Assembly (NCBI GenBank): GCA_029961685.1 | Contig: JARWKL010000012.1 | Location: 24,475,227 to 24,539,226 of the forward strand | DNA length: 64,000 bases | Source: Aristolochia californica | Lineage: Eukaryota; Streptophyta; Magnoliopsida; Piperales; Aristolochiaceae | Direction of reading: 5' to 3' | The notes under the pieces: generated by a model | The model's input: the letters and a program-made list of their open reading frames with translations, nothing else | Databases searched by the model: none | Told to the model about the DNA's origin: nothing | Shown here: piece by piece, positions 19,973 through 31,350 of the stretch | How the letters are laid out: each line of letters starts with the position of its first letter | Position numbering within the stretch: position 1 is the first letter of the stretch | Made by a program: the position numbers and the translations under genes

Positions 19973-22950
19973 ATGGACTATATCTTCTTCTTGGAGGATG
20001 AGGCAAGAGCGGCTCTCCTGCGCGTCATCGGCAGATTCCTCGGTTGTTCCTACATTTGTTTATGGTCTTACTCGTCTCATTCGTCCAAGTAAAAAGCTCT
20101 TCATCTTCAGTAAATATGTTTTTCCATTGGGTTTGGCGATCTTTTCTTGACATATGGCTTTATGTTAATTACAGCTTTTTAATATGCAAAGATGGATGGT
20201 ATAACGAGGAGGGGACTGATCAGCGGGGTTCCTCGGTCTCTGAAGATCTTGTTTATCGCCTGTTCAATGCCTTCAGGGGAGCTGTGTGCGACATCCGAAC
20301 TGGGTAAGCTCAGTTTGTTCTTTGATCATCTGATCATGACCTAGTTTTTTTTTTTGGATGTATAGTGTTTAGTTGATTTGGATCCCAACTCTTGTAGCTT
20401 TGTTCCTGGGTACGTTTCCAAGGAAGGGTTGCCTTACCTAGAGTTGAGGGATTCAGAGCTTTTCAGCTTGGCTGCTATTGAAACACAACGGCAGTTCTAT
20501 CAGGTAGACAGACTGGAGTCACTGCTGCTGTTTGGAAACTGAAGTTGAATATATAATGCTGTTGTAAGCTTTTCCGATGTAGGATTAATGCTGATTTAAT
20601 GTTCTCTGACTTGTTTCAGGAAGCAAGAATTAAGGTCAGATAACAGATGCATCTCGAATTAGGGTTAGAGGGTCTTTCGTTGCCTTACCTTATTTTGTGC
20701 TAATTTCTTCCTTTTATGTGGGACAGGTCGTCGCATTCTTGGGTTGCAGAAGTGGGGAGATCGAGCTGGGGATATCCACTCCAAGAAATGTATGAGCTTA
20801 TCAATTGTCTAATTTTCTTCCCATTAATTCTCGAGTTTTTTAAATAAAATTCGTTTCTGGGTTTCCATCTGCAGATGAATCTGCAAATGGAGATAACGAA
20901 TTTGCTTACGGAGATTATCCAGCAGTCGCAAGTAGGGGAGCTTCCCCAATCCACTCAGAGCCGACCCTCTTCTTCATCCTCTTCTTTGATGTCGCTCTCG
21001 ATGGGAAGCCCCGAGAATTCGTCTCTCATTTTCAGCATCCCGACCACAGCTTCTTATCTCCCGAATCCCCTCAATGAAACTCCAATCCAGGAAGCAACGA
21101 GACCAACTTTCACCATGATACCACATCAGCATTCCATGCAAGCCTATGCCCGAAACCGCAACGTCCAGTTACCGAGTCCAGCGAGTGATGATGCCGCCAT
21201 GACAAGAGCCATACTCGCTATTATCTCTTCCTCATCGTCTTCTTCCTCTTCATATCAAACCAACCCATCAAGGACACACCAGAGAACTGGACCCTTCAGG
21301 CCTTACATGGCTGCTCTTCGAGCGACAGACCAAGTGAAGACCAGTTTACAGAGACACAACATGTTGAAGCGAGTCTTTGCCTTCTTGAGAAGCATCCCCA
21401 GATCGACAATTGAGGCTCCCGTGCAGGAAACTCGACCAACAGCGAATCAGTTGCACCACATGATCTCGGAGCGAAAGAGAAGAGAAAAGCTTAACGAGTA
21501 TTTTAATATGCTCAGGGGACTACTTCCTCCAGGAATCAAGGTAAGGTCACGATTAATATTGGTTTACAGGGTGGCATTATATGATCAACCGCTTCACGTA
21601 TGTAACTGAAACTATATATTTTCCTTAACGAAGGGACTAGCAATCTTACTAACTCCAGTTTGTCTTTAATCTTATATTAGAAACACAAAGCATCAGTGCT
21701 GTCCAGTGCTATAGAAACCCTAGGATCTCTGAAGGCCGAAGTTTCTGAGCTCAAGAAGAAATACACTTCTCTTCAAGCACGCCTTGAGCCTTCCAAAGAA
21801 GCAGCGGAAGAGGTTGCAATTGGGAACGAAAGAGTTCAAGTAGAGATCATCGCAGCCTCAGAGTCATCATCAGAGGAGCGAGAAATCGAACTGCAAGTCA
21901 CCGTAAGGGAAGACGTTTGCAACTTGATAGATTTGGTCATTCGCTTACTCCAGCCCTTGAAACAGATGAACAATGTGGCAGTGATATCAGTGGAAGCAGG
22001 AACACAACTGCGGGAATCGAATTCCTTCCACCGAACCACCATAAGATTAAGAATTAAGGTGAGGACACACATTTTTCAGAAACTAAAATCGTATATATTC
22101 TACACAGATTATGCATCAAACTTCAGTTCATTATCTGCTTGCCGATCACTAGTACTGCATAATCAGATAATGATTAGAGAATTAGTTTAGTTCTGAGCCA
22201 TTGTTTCTGTTGATGATAATCTCATGAGTAGACATGGCTTTTGGTTTAAATCACGAAAAAAAAAGAAAATATTTTTTGTCTGTGTAGTTCTTGGCTTCGT
22301 AATTGTTTTCCGTCAGGGGACGGGGGAAACATTACTGGTGAGCAATCAGATAACGAATTCAAGCTTTTATTCTATATCTACAGCAAGATATGTTTTAAAT
22401 TGCATCATCTTTTATATTTCTGTTTGATTTGTTTGTTTGATTTGTCTCCATTCGCTATTGCTAAGGTTGGTTCAAATGATTGGGAAACTTATTCCCAAAT
22501 AATAAGAACATGATCCTTTTAATCTTAACTATTCTAACATTCAACATTCACCTTCGATGTGAGCTTCCTTTGTGGCATAAATAGTTTTTTAAGGTCTAAG
22601 TTGGGTTGGCCAAAGTTCTATAAATTTTTTTTGCTCCTACTACTGTACCTAACATAAAGTTTAAAATTGTAATTAGAGAAGCATGTAATAACTATCCTTC
22701 CAACCAAGGATTTCCATGACAACACCGGAGAATCTGGGCTTATCATTCGGGAAAGAAAGGTTTGTCTACCGAAGAAATAGAGAAAAACTTTCCCATCAAG
22801 GATTCCGTGTCAAATAAACAAGAGGAAACTTTTGGGCACGTAGGGGAAACGATGTGGTTAATTCTATTGTGTTTGATGTAGGCCTGTGACTGGGAGGAGC
22901 AGACCTTCAAGGAAGCCATGACCAGAGCAGCTGATGGCGCAGCTTCGTGA
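19973..22950 (+). CDS. bHLH transcription factor (bHLH041-like)
   Basis: Nuclear DNA-binding factor. Eight exons join in frame: 19973-20088, 20175-20303, 20398-20503, 20620-20634, 20727-20789, 20875-21540, 21681-22058, 22882-22950, giving 513 residues. The N-terminal third (EDEARAALLRVIGRFLGCSY, then ICLWSY) is the conserved opening of the bHLH041 group. A Ser-rich low-complexity middle follows. The basic helix-loop-helix starts near residue 337: HHMISERKRREKLNEYFNML, then LLPPGIK and KHKASVLSSAIETLGSLKAE. The His-Glu-Arg triad of the basic region (H, E and R four residues apart) is present, so E-box/G-box binding is predicted. A coiled-coil segment and an ACT-like C-terminal region (REDVCNLIDLVIRLLQPLKQ) follow. 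The last exon, 23 codons ending CDWEEQTFKEAMTRAADGAAS, lies beyond an 820-bp intron. Exon 4 is only 15 bases long. Targets are unknown. Confidence 0.93.
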
Positions 22951-24029
22951 CAAGAGAGCAGCTTCAATCTCGACCGCGAAGTGGTCTCATGTCGCGCGCC
23001 CATATTGACCAGAAACATTCCCGAAGAGCTTTTCAAAGATTGCGATCTTCACGAGACAAATAAACAGAGTTCCATCTCCAACCACAGCTCGTTTAGATTA
23101 ATTAAGCATTCTTTTCGAGATGGTTCTGTGTTTGAGCGATCCTACCTCGCTTGTACCCGTGTAAGTTTTAGTTTAACGTCTTGCATTCTTTTTGCTGCGG
23201 AAGGAATAAAAAGAGATTGAGAGTTGAGACGTCGACTTTGACTGAGCTTAGAAACAGGAGAACTTTTTCTTAATTTCTTTCTACTGAATTTGGTAGTCAA
23301 GTATCAAACCTCTTTTTATTGTTTAATCGTTATTGATGGGGAAAGTCTGTACGTGTAGAGAGATCAGCTTGATTGCTGCTCTCTTCCTTTTACTACTCAT
23401 AAGAGCTGCCAACAGATGGGAAGATTCCCATTTCACAGTCATTGGTTTCGTCTAATTTACAGTTGATGGCTATTAGTCAAGAATAGAAGCGGCAGACGGC
23501 TCATGTTGGTCCCCCATGAGATCATGACAAGATCTCTTGAACCTGATAACTCGATACTCTGGGAATGACCGTTGAGATGAGAAAAAAAAAAAAAAAAATA
23601 CTCTCATGGATGAACCAGAAGCTTAGAAGCCGCTAGGACCAAAGTATCATTTTGTTTCCGACTACGGATGGAGAAGGCTGCAAGGATTGAGTAGTTTAGA
23701 TAATAGAAAGCGGCCGGAATGTGTTGGAGATGATCCCAGCACCTTCCGAAAGTGGTTTTCTGTGGTCCAGCCAAAGTCCATTCAATTCAGTTGGATGGGA
23801 GCGTTTGGGCGGCTCATGCAATCTAGTCTTTCTCATTTTCTTTTTTTCTCTGGTCATGGCGCACACCGTAATGAAATTGTTTGTTTAGTATTCAGCTGAG
23901 AAAGCAATCTTTATTTCTCTTGTCCTTCTTCGTGTTTTAATACTAGCTACAGAGGAAGACAACACTAGCTAATATAAAAGGAAGCAAAAGATAAAATTAT
24001 TTAGTACACCCACAGACAAGAAACTGGAT
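22951..24029. other. Spacer after the bHLH gene
   Basis: Holds the likely bHLH 3' UTR. No coding region is recognised. A run of 19 A residues lies near 23581. The small open frames look random. Confidence 0.45.
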
Positions 24030-24287
24030 AGCTAGCTTGCTTACTCTCAGTTCATTCGACGCTTTGGGACTATCAATAAGAAATCACACTGCAATTGCGA
24101 TGATCACTGAAGCAGTTTTGTATCCGACAAGGAGAAGATCTAGAACCTGGCCAAGCATCTCATCTTCAGAGAGCTCGTCATGGGTGATCTCCACGTCCAT
24201 GAAATCCATCATACTTTGTTCCTCTCTCCGTTGACCTCTCCTTCGACGAAGAAGGGTCTTCTTGATGGCCTGTACCCTATACTTTGC
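24030..24287 (-). pseudogene. Cytochrome P450 exon remnant (brassinosteroid CYP90/CYP85-like)
   Basis: The minus strand from 24287, preceded by a good splice acceptor (TTAATTTGGCAG), reads AKYRVQAIKKTLLRRRRGQR, then DELSEDEMLGQVLDLLLVGY, KTASVIIAIAV, stop, FLIDSPKASNELRV. This matches the I-helix exon of brassinosteroid P450s, whose usual form is LLVAGYETTS followed by an AVKFL..PKAL.ELR segment. The oxygen-binding AGYETTS is changed to VGYKTAS, and a TGA replaces the Lys of AVKFL. No other P450 exon, and no heme-binding Cys motif, is visible nearby. It is therefore a single-exon relic. The subfamily is uncertain. Confidence 0.7.
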
Positions 24288-26099
24288 CTGCCAAATTAAC
24301 CAATTGAAAAAACTATATTCTCGATAGTAATTAACAATAGGGAATTTTACTAAATTACCCATAAATATTAACAAAAATAATTAATTCTCAAACTTAATAT
24401 AAAAAATACCTTACTTTGACCGATCAAATGTACGTGTACAGTCCAAGACAACATGTCAACTTTGATAGCTTATGTAGTGCCACATCACCATGCCACACAC
24501 CTACAACCAAAAGAATTTACGCCATGTCACCTAACTCGTTATCACTACACCACATCATCAAACAAGTGAACAACATGTCAACATGACACACAATCAACAT
24601 GTCACGTTGGAGTATCTTTTTTCTCCCATTTTTCTTTTATAATTGATTTAAGTTATTTTGTAATTTAAAAATATTTTAAATACATTAATTTCTGGTTTTA
24701 AAAATCTTACACATTTCATTAACTTCTATTTAATATAATAAAAAATATAAATTTTGTTTAGTAATTATTTTAAAAAATTTATAATGTAATTAATTCCTTA
24801 CATTATCGATTTAAGATTTTTTTAATTTTAAAAATAATTTGAAAAGATTATTTTAGTTTTTATCTTGCAAAAAATATGAACAAAGATTTGAAAACTAGAG
24901 ATCAAGCATCATTAGAAAATCTCAATAATTTTAGTTATGTAAACAGATTCAAATTTTTAAACAAATTTGTGTTATGAAGTTTTAGGGCATGAAATATTTT
25001 AAACCATACTTTATCCAAATGTATATAAATGTTTTACAATGGCAAAACCTTAGAATAACCTATATCATGCTTATATGTTAAAATAGTACATTGGCATATG
25101 TCATGATTGATCATTACCTGTGAAAGATCTATCATCTAGAATGTTGTTTGCAATAATGTATAAATTATGGTCTATCATTGATCCAACATGATCAATCATA
25201 CAAAATTTGATCAATGGGTTTTTTGAAAGGTTGAAAACTTGTTGATTGATGCGTGATCGATCAATAGGCCTAAGGAACCTAAAAAATATAGCCATTATAC
25301 ATGGTTGATTGATTCTACCTTTCCCGTGATAGATTAACAATTTTTACAATTTTTTACTCACAGGCAAAAACGGCTAGTTTAGCTGGAAAACTTATAAATA
25401 AGCCCTCAAACTCATAGAGGATCAAAAGTTGAGCTTATATTGGCATACCAAACCTCAGAAAAAATTATTTTGAGCTTAAAATTCTTATTTTACCTTCTAG
25501 AAGAGAAAAACCTTAAAATTGTCCAAATCTTCCTTTTCTCTTCACTCTTTTTGCATTCATTAGTTCAATCAAACTCCTATACATCTCATATCTCGTGCTT
25601 AAAGTTTTAAAGTCTTGGATCTCGCTTGAAGAAGGACAATCTCTCCAAAAAGAAAATTCTAAGTTTGATTTTCTTTTGTATTTTTATACTTTCTTTTTAG
25701 AAGTTTGCTAGTACTTTAAAGCTAGAACAATTGGCATTTTAGAGTCTGAAATCTAAAAAGAGAGTACCCATAGGAGTCGAAACTAATTGTATTGAATCTC
25801 TTGAGGAGAGATCAATTGTGTAATTTAGATATTACATGTGGTTTAAAGAGAGCCTAAAATATCTTTTTATTTTCCAACTAATAGAGCAATTAATGGAATT
25901 TTCCCGAGTAAAGATTCTTAGGCGGTGACTACCAATAGGGGAATATCAAGAAAAAAAAATCATTGTATTCTATGATTGTGTACTTATTATTTATTTTGAT
26001 TGCACTTTACATGAATGTTAAGAGTTTTAATCTTAAATCTCAATTCAACCCCCTCTTGAGAAGCCACCTAGACTAACACCTACTTCTTTAAACAATCCA
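24288..26099. other. AT-rich spacer with LTR-like sequence
   Basis: No gene is recognised. The part at 24420-24620 has several irregular copies of ACATGTCAAC/CCATGTCA-type words. The part at about 25080-26075 looks like a decayed LTR: a TATA-like CTTATAAATAAGCCCTCAAA near 25390 and an end near CAATTCAACCCCCTCTTGAG (26040), wording typical of plant copia LTR borders. I could find no matching second LTR or primer-binding site. Confidence 0.4.
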
Positions 26100-28725
26100 T
26101 CAATAATCTCCTCAAAGATGTCTCAGGAGCAAAGCCAAGTATCAGCCGAGAAAGAACTCTGTCAGCCATCACCGTCTAAGGTGAAGATTTCTGGACAAAG
26201 CACCTTGGTTATATTCAAACCAAATTCCCCGAGGAAAATAAGCCAACATCGCTTTCCTAAGGAAATTGAAAATAGCCTTCCTAAGGAGATATTCATGAAA
26301 TCATTAAATGATCTGGTTGTGGAAGGATATGTCAAACAGCCCAAAGAAATAGCAGCACTATCCAAGTGTAGACACAAGGAAGAGGAAGAAGATCGATTGT
26401 CTCCTTGGATAAAGTGCATAGAGAGCACAAGCTACTTGGGAGAAAAGAGCCTCTTCTCAAAAGGTTCTCGGGTGAGAATCTTCCCAAGATGGACACTCCA
26501 GATGAAAATTTTAACTTCGGCAAGCAAGGAAGAAGCCAAGCAAAGGCTGCAATAGCACTAGCAAATGGAGGATTACTAGTCAAGACATAAGAGGATGAAA
26601 CAACATGTTCCTTCAGTAGAAGGGCACCACATCATCCTATCAGGATCAAAAGACTAGAGATATATCGCATCAAGATCCAAAAGCAAGTAGAAGATCTCAA
26701 TAGCCCCGACATCATCCAAGTCTCTTCTAAAGAGAGCATGCTAGTTGACACCTTGGAATCCAATGGCAAAATTGAGATTTGACAGGATTTTTTTTTATCA
26801 TAAACCAGATTATAGAGTAGTGGGTATTGGATCCTGAGTGGTGAAGTGCCCAACCAATAGTCGGACCAGAAATCCCATCATCACCTATCACAAGGCTGGA
26901 ATGTGATGTGTTGATTGAATAATTGAAAGTGGTGAGAAATATATTGCCATATACAAGACAGCTGACTCTAGGAACCTCCACATAAGTACCGGTGCTCAAG
27001 TGTTCCTCATAGTCTTGATTACAACAGGAATCCAAGGAAGATCAGGGTAGTTGTTTAGTTTCCAGCACCATTTTTTGGTGGCGCAGCATTGAAATTCCTT
27101 ATTTATCGTTTTCTCAAGCTACCCTCCTTAGGTCTACGGACCTCTGCCCATTTCACTAGGTGATGTTTGATTCTTCTTTTAATCCTTTCAATAGAAAGTT
27201 CTTCATAAACTTCTTTGTGTTAGCCATGCTCGCAGGACAGTGAACAAAAGAGAGAAAATAAGCAAGAATACCAGCAAAACATGACTTGAGAAGCATCTGC
27301 CTACCAGCCTGCCTTTGATATAAGGCGGCGTTTCCAGGTGGATAATCAAGTGTGTAGCTTCTATGGAACTGGGTTGCAGAGAGTTCTCTCATGTGACCAC
27401 CGAATAGAGGAAATCCCAGATAAGTACCAGAAAAAGTACCAGCACTACAGCCTAACTTTCGAACCATTTCATCCAATTGTTGTTGAGGTATGTTGAAGCC
27501 GTATAAAGCCATTTCCCTCCAATTGATCTTTTCTCCAAAAACAAGCTCGAATATGCAGAGCAATGCCTTAATCCTGATAATCTCCTTTGCAGTACCATCA
27601 CCAAAGACGATGGTGTCATCAGAGAATTGGACGATGGGGTTGCCAAGTCCACCATCATTGAATAGTGGCTTCAACCAGTGTACTTCGTGTGCAAGACAAA
27701 AAAGACAAGTGAGACCTTCAGCTACAATGTTAAATAATAGGGGGGAGATGGGATCCCCTTGGTGTGGTCCTACAGAACCTTGGAAGTACCCACACACAAT
27801 AACCACCGAATAGAGGGCAGAGGAGATGCAGCTTTGAATCCATTTCCTCCAGTTATCTCTAAACCCCATTCCATCTAGCAAAGAGTCTAAGTAACTCCAA
27901 CATACTCGAATCTAATTCTATCTCTAAGTCTAGTTAAAGGATTATCCATGGTCAAGAGCTCCTCTTGAAACAATCTATCACCTCATGGTCCTCCATTTGC
28001 AGCATCCAGAATGAATCTCCCTTTTATAATTGAGATTTACTAATGATATGCTGTAGAAGCTTCTTGAGTCGATTAGCCAACACTCTTAAATATTAACTTA
28101 TACGCACCAGAGACAAGACTAATTGGCCAAAAGTTAGAGACTTACTTCATGTTCTCCTTCTTCAAAACTAGCACACAATAAAGGAGGCATCAGGAATCCT
28201 ATATTGATTCCATTTGAACAGAAATCCTCCATCATTTGTTTAACAACATTTGCTATGAAACACCAAGCCATTCGAAAAAACTCCCTGTTGAAGCCACCAG
28301 GCCCTGGTGCCTTATCAAGAGGCATCTGCATAACAGCCATTTCGATCTCATGCATGGTGAATGAGCTTCAAGATTGCCACGCTGGTCATCAGTCAGACAC
28401 TTCAAAGGAAGATTGAGAAGACTAGGTCTGCTGTTGCACTCCTCAGAATAAAGTCTTGAGTAAAAACTCAAAATCTCATTAGTACTAACAGACTTATCAG
28501 AAGTTAACTGCCCCTAGATTTGTAGAGAGTTAATTCTGTTAGATCTGTGCCAGGCAGATGCAAGAGAGTGACAAAAAAATGTGTCATTGGCATCCTCCGC
28601 AAGGGGAGAATTATATGAACTTTAATGAGATTGAGGACATACATAGTTACTGGATCATCACTTGGCAGTTCACTCCTAGTCTGCCAATAATATTGTGGGC
28701 CCTCTAGCTTGAGAGGAAGCTACTC
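26100..28725 (-). mobile_element. Decayed non-LTR retrotransposon (LINE) ORF2 remnant
   Basis: Read on the minus strand the pieces fall in the order of a plant L1-type ORF2. At about 28615: DANDTFFCHSLASAWHRSNR and INSLQI. At about 28470: ILSFYSRLYSEEC. At 28350-28130: the reverse transcriptase opening, MPLDKAPGPGGFNREFF. At 27881-27156: the RT core with GSVGPHQGDPISPLLFNIVA and the catalytic box VQFSDDTIVFGDG (usually FADDT), then a YLGFPLFGG block. At 27160: HHLVKWAEVRRPKEGSL. Near 26840: GTSPLRIQYPLLYNL. At 26500-26340: the zf-RVT region with PSSLCSLC...KETIDLLPLPCVYTW, in which the zinc-binding His residues are lost. There are many frameshifts and stops and no endonuclease domain, so it is dead. 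The 145-aa open frame on the opposite strand at 26118 is a shadow of this element. Confidence 0.85.
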
Positions 28726-31099
28726 GACAATACCTCGCTAACAGTAGCTCATTCCCATTATGACTCTTTTCCTTTTTTTTTTTTTTTTTTTTTTTTTGTG
28801 GCTGTTTGCTGTCCATTAAGCTTAGCCATGGTCCTTGAGTATCTCATCTTGTACCTATGCTCTTTTGAGCCCATTATTGAATGCTTTTTCTCATTATTAT
28901 AAAAAAAAAAGGTTCCACCATGAACGTTAGCAGTATCAATAGCAACTCTCACCCTCATGAGGACCACAACTTTGATGAAATCAAAGATGTGAACGACATT
29001 CTCCTCTTCTTGTCCTAGATTCACACACCCCAAGCAGATAACTACTTGGCAATTTTCTCAGTTGGAAGTAGAAGAATCTGGCAAGACCTAGTTATAGGCA
29101 ATTTTGTCCCTTGCTATTTTGTGGTTTAACTTGGCTCCTCAATAATTTTTCAAATCATATCAGTTTGAAGCCCAGCAAAAATTTTGGTCTGCTTCACTAA
29201 TAAGATAGCTAACATGGTCCCCTTTTGTTCATCTCTCCTAATCTCTAGCCTTGGCTCTTCCAAGTTCTTTCTTTTTGGAATCTCTGCCTAATTCTTTTGC
29301 TTCCTAATGCAATATCTTTATCCAAAAAAAAAGAATAACATGAAACATTATCGTTACTTCTAAGACAGCAGAATAGAAGATTCATCAAAAAGGAGTAGAT
29401 TACCAGATGAAGCTTTGCATGACCAGATAAAGAAAGACACCGGTTAAGTGTTAGACCAATACAATTGGATAATTACATCCAAAAAGGCCCCAGTGCTTGC
29501 CACCACTATGTCTTATCCAGTCAGAGCTTAAAAGTTCCAGAAAACATTCATTTTGGACCATCAGACAACTCCTTTGTACAATAGCATTTTTGACATTGTC
29601 AAAAAACAAAAAAACAAAAAAAAGTTAACCGACGATTTTTGAACAGACGACAGAATTGTAAGAAAAAAAGTTAAGGCAAGAGCAATACCAATTGGATAGC
29701 TCCTTGGCTGAGTTGCTGGGTCATCATTGTCCAATCCTGAAGAGTAAAATTCCAACCCACAGGCAGGACACACTACAATTGCAACAAAACGGCAGATACT
29801 GCAAGAGTTCAGTCACATTGTCTATGGGAGGCACAAACAAATAAAAAGGACTTCACAGATGGCTGAAATTAGTGAGCAACCTGAAGTCCTAGCATCATCT
29901 GATTGCAGCCATTCTTTCAAAAAAAAAAAGTAATGATAGTTTTTTTATAGTTGTTTGAATATGTGAAGTCAGGGTAGAACTAGGACTCTTCTGTGAGGAA
30001 GTGGATGAGGATTGTCAGTGTTATACCCACCCACTAGGATTAGGATTAGAGCCATGGGATCAAACTATGTAAGCAGTACCATGAATTAATTACAAATTCT
30101 CGAGGGACTGATCTCTTGCTCGTCGAAAATCTTCTTCCTTCTCATTCCTATCTTTTGTTCTGTTTGTTTCACCCTCTCTGTTGGCTTCCCTATTGAAAGC
30201 TCAAAGGGTGTTGATTCCATAGGAGGGAATAGAGGTATAAGGGAACGTTGCTGAAGAACAGAGATGAAGCAGGATTCCTGTCCCAGATCATTCGTCAAAA
30301 ACAGTTACTATTAGATTTAATTCACCATGACAGGTTTCATAATACATCTCATGCAACAGCTGGATATATTATCTTATATTTTTCATTCTACCCAGAGTTG
30401 GAAGCATTCCCACTCTAATTTCAATGTCAAATTTTTTTTCAGACTCTTGTTCAAGTTTTAACGCCAGAATTGCCTGACTTTTCACCATTGAGGTGTCATC
30501 CAATGGGAGCTAATGGCAAGGCAATCTTTTGGGACCCTTAGAGTGAAAATAAACTTCATATAGTTTCTGCACACTTCACTAATATGATGATAATGCAATT
30601 TTAATGTTTTAGGCATTTATTTAGTTGCAATACTTACATGTTATGTTATTGTTGCCTACTTCAAACAAGACAAGTCAATATGTAAATAAACAAGTTGCTG
30701 ATGCAAGTTAAAGTTCTAACAACCCTCAACCTTCCCTTTCACTAAATCTCGAATTCAATGGGCCTATGAAAGGTTTTGTTTTCCATTAAAGTGCAACAAG
30801 AAGGAGAGAAGAAAAGGATAAATTTTGTTACTTGAAAACAGTTTTCAGGAGTATGTCATATCTCAGACCTTTATCAAGGAGTCAATTTCCTTGTTTAACC
30901 AATATATTATTACCATTTATTAAACAGAATGGAAATGGAATAAAAAAATTACCCAATTAGACAATCAGGTAATTTTACCTGTTTATTGTTTTTTTTAAAT
31001 AGATTGTTTATTGTTTATTGTTTATTGTTTATTGTTTATTGTTTATTAAACAGAATGGAATCGGTTAATAGTTATTCCAAATTTTGGTACAATAATCTC
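28726..31099. other. Repeat-rich spacer with orphan exon-like pieces
   Basis: No whole gene is recognised. T- and A-runs at about 28770-28797 and 28902-28911, and a sequence ending TATCTTTATCCAAAAAAAAA near 29330, look like tails of small retroelement insertions. Two exon-like stretches are present. On the minus strand, 29776-29694 reads CPACGLEFYSSGLDNDDPAT then QPRSYPI between an acceptor-like CAATTGTAG and a donor-like G/GTATTG. On the plus strand, 30442-30542 after TTTTTTTTCAG reads TLVQVLTPELPDFSPLRCHP then MGANGKAIFWDP and a stop. I recognise neither family. Confidence 0.4.
31000..31047 (+). repeat. GTTTATT heptamer minisatellite
   Basis: About six tandem copies of GTTTATT. A matching flank, TTATTAAACAGAATGGAA, occurs both before the array (about 30917) and directly after it (about 31043). 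This suggests that the array grew inside a local duplication. Confidence 0.8.
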
Positions 31100-31104
31100 T
31101 TAGA

Positions 31105-31350
31105 CTTTTTTTTTTTTTTTTTTGAGAAAGAACACTTTTCATTAAAGCCAAAAGGCAAACAAGAACATCAAGGAGGGGGGCCCTTACAAGGAGAGATTTG
31201 AAGGTAACCCCTCTCTAGCAAGAGAATCAGCAGTACTATTTGTTGATATTGGAACACGAGTCCAATTACAAACAATGCCTCCAGTTAAATCCTGGATTTT
31301 ACAAAAAATGTTGCCAATGGCACCAAGGAGGGTCCTGTTGAGTAGCACAT
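31105..31350 (-). mobile_element. LINE 3' end with poly(A) tail
   Basis: The plus strand has a run of 17 T at about 31107-31123, the complement of a poly(A) tail. On the minus strand above it reads LTGGIVCNWTRVPISTNSTA then DSLAREGLPSNLSL and a stop. This is the C-terminal end of a LINE RNase H domain, where NxxADxLAR is the conserved block. The 3' untranslated part (GCCTTTTGGCTTTAATGAAA on the minus strand) follows the usual plant L1 pattern. Only about 245 bases are present, so the copy was heavily truncated at its 5' end on insertion. Confidence 0.75.

Noticed and set aside
26118..26555. 145-aa plus-strand open frame as a protein-coding gene
   Set aside because: It lies opposite the zf-RVT end of the LINE relic on the minus strand, has no recognisable domain, and its composition follows from the reverse complement of that element.
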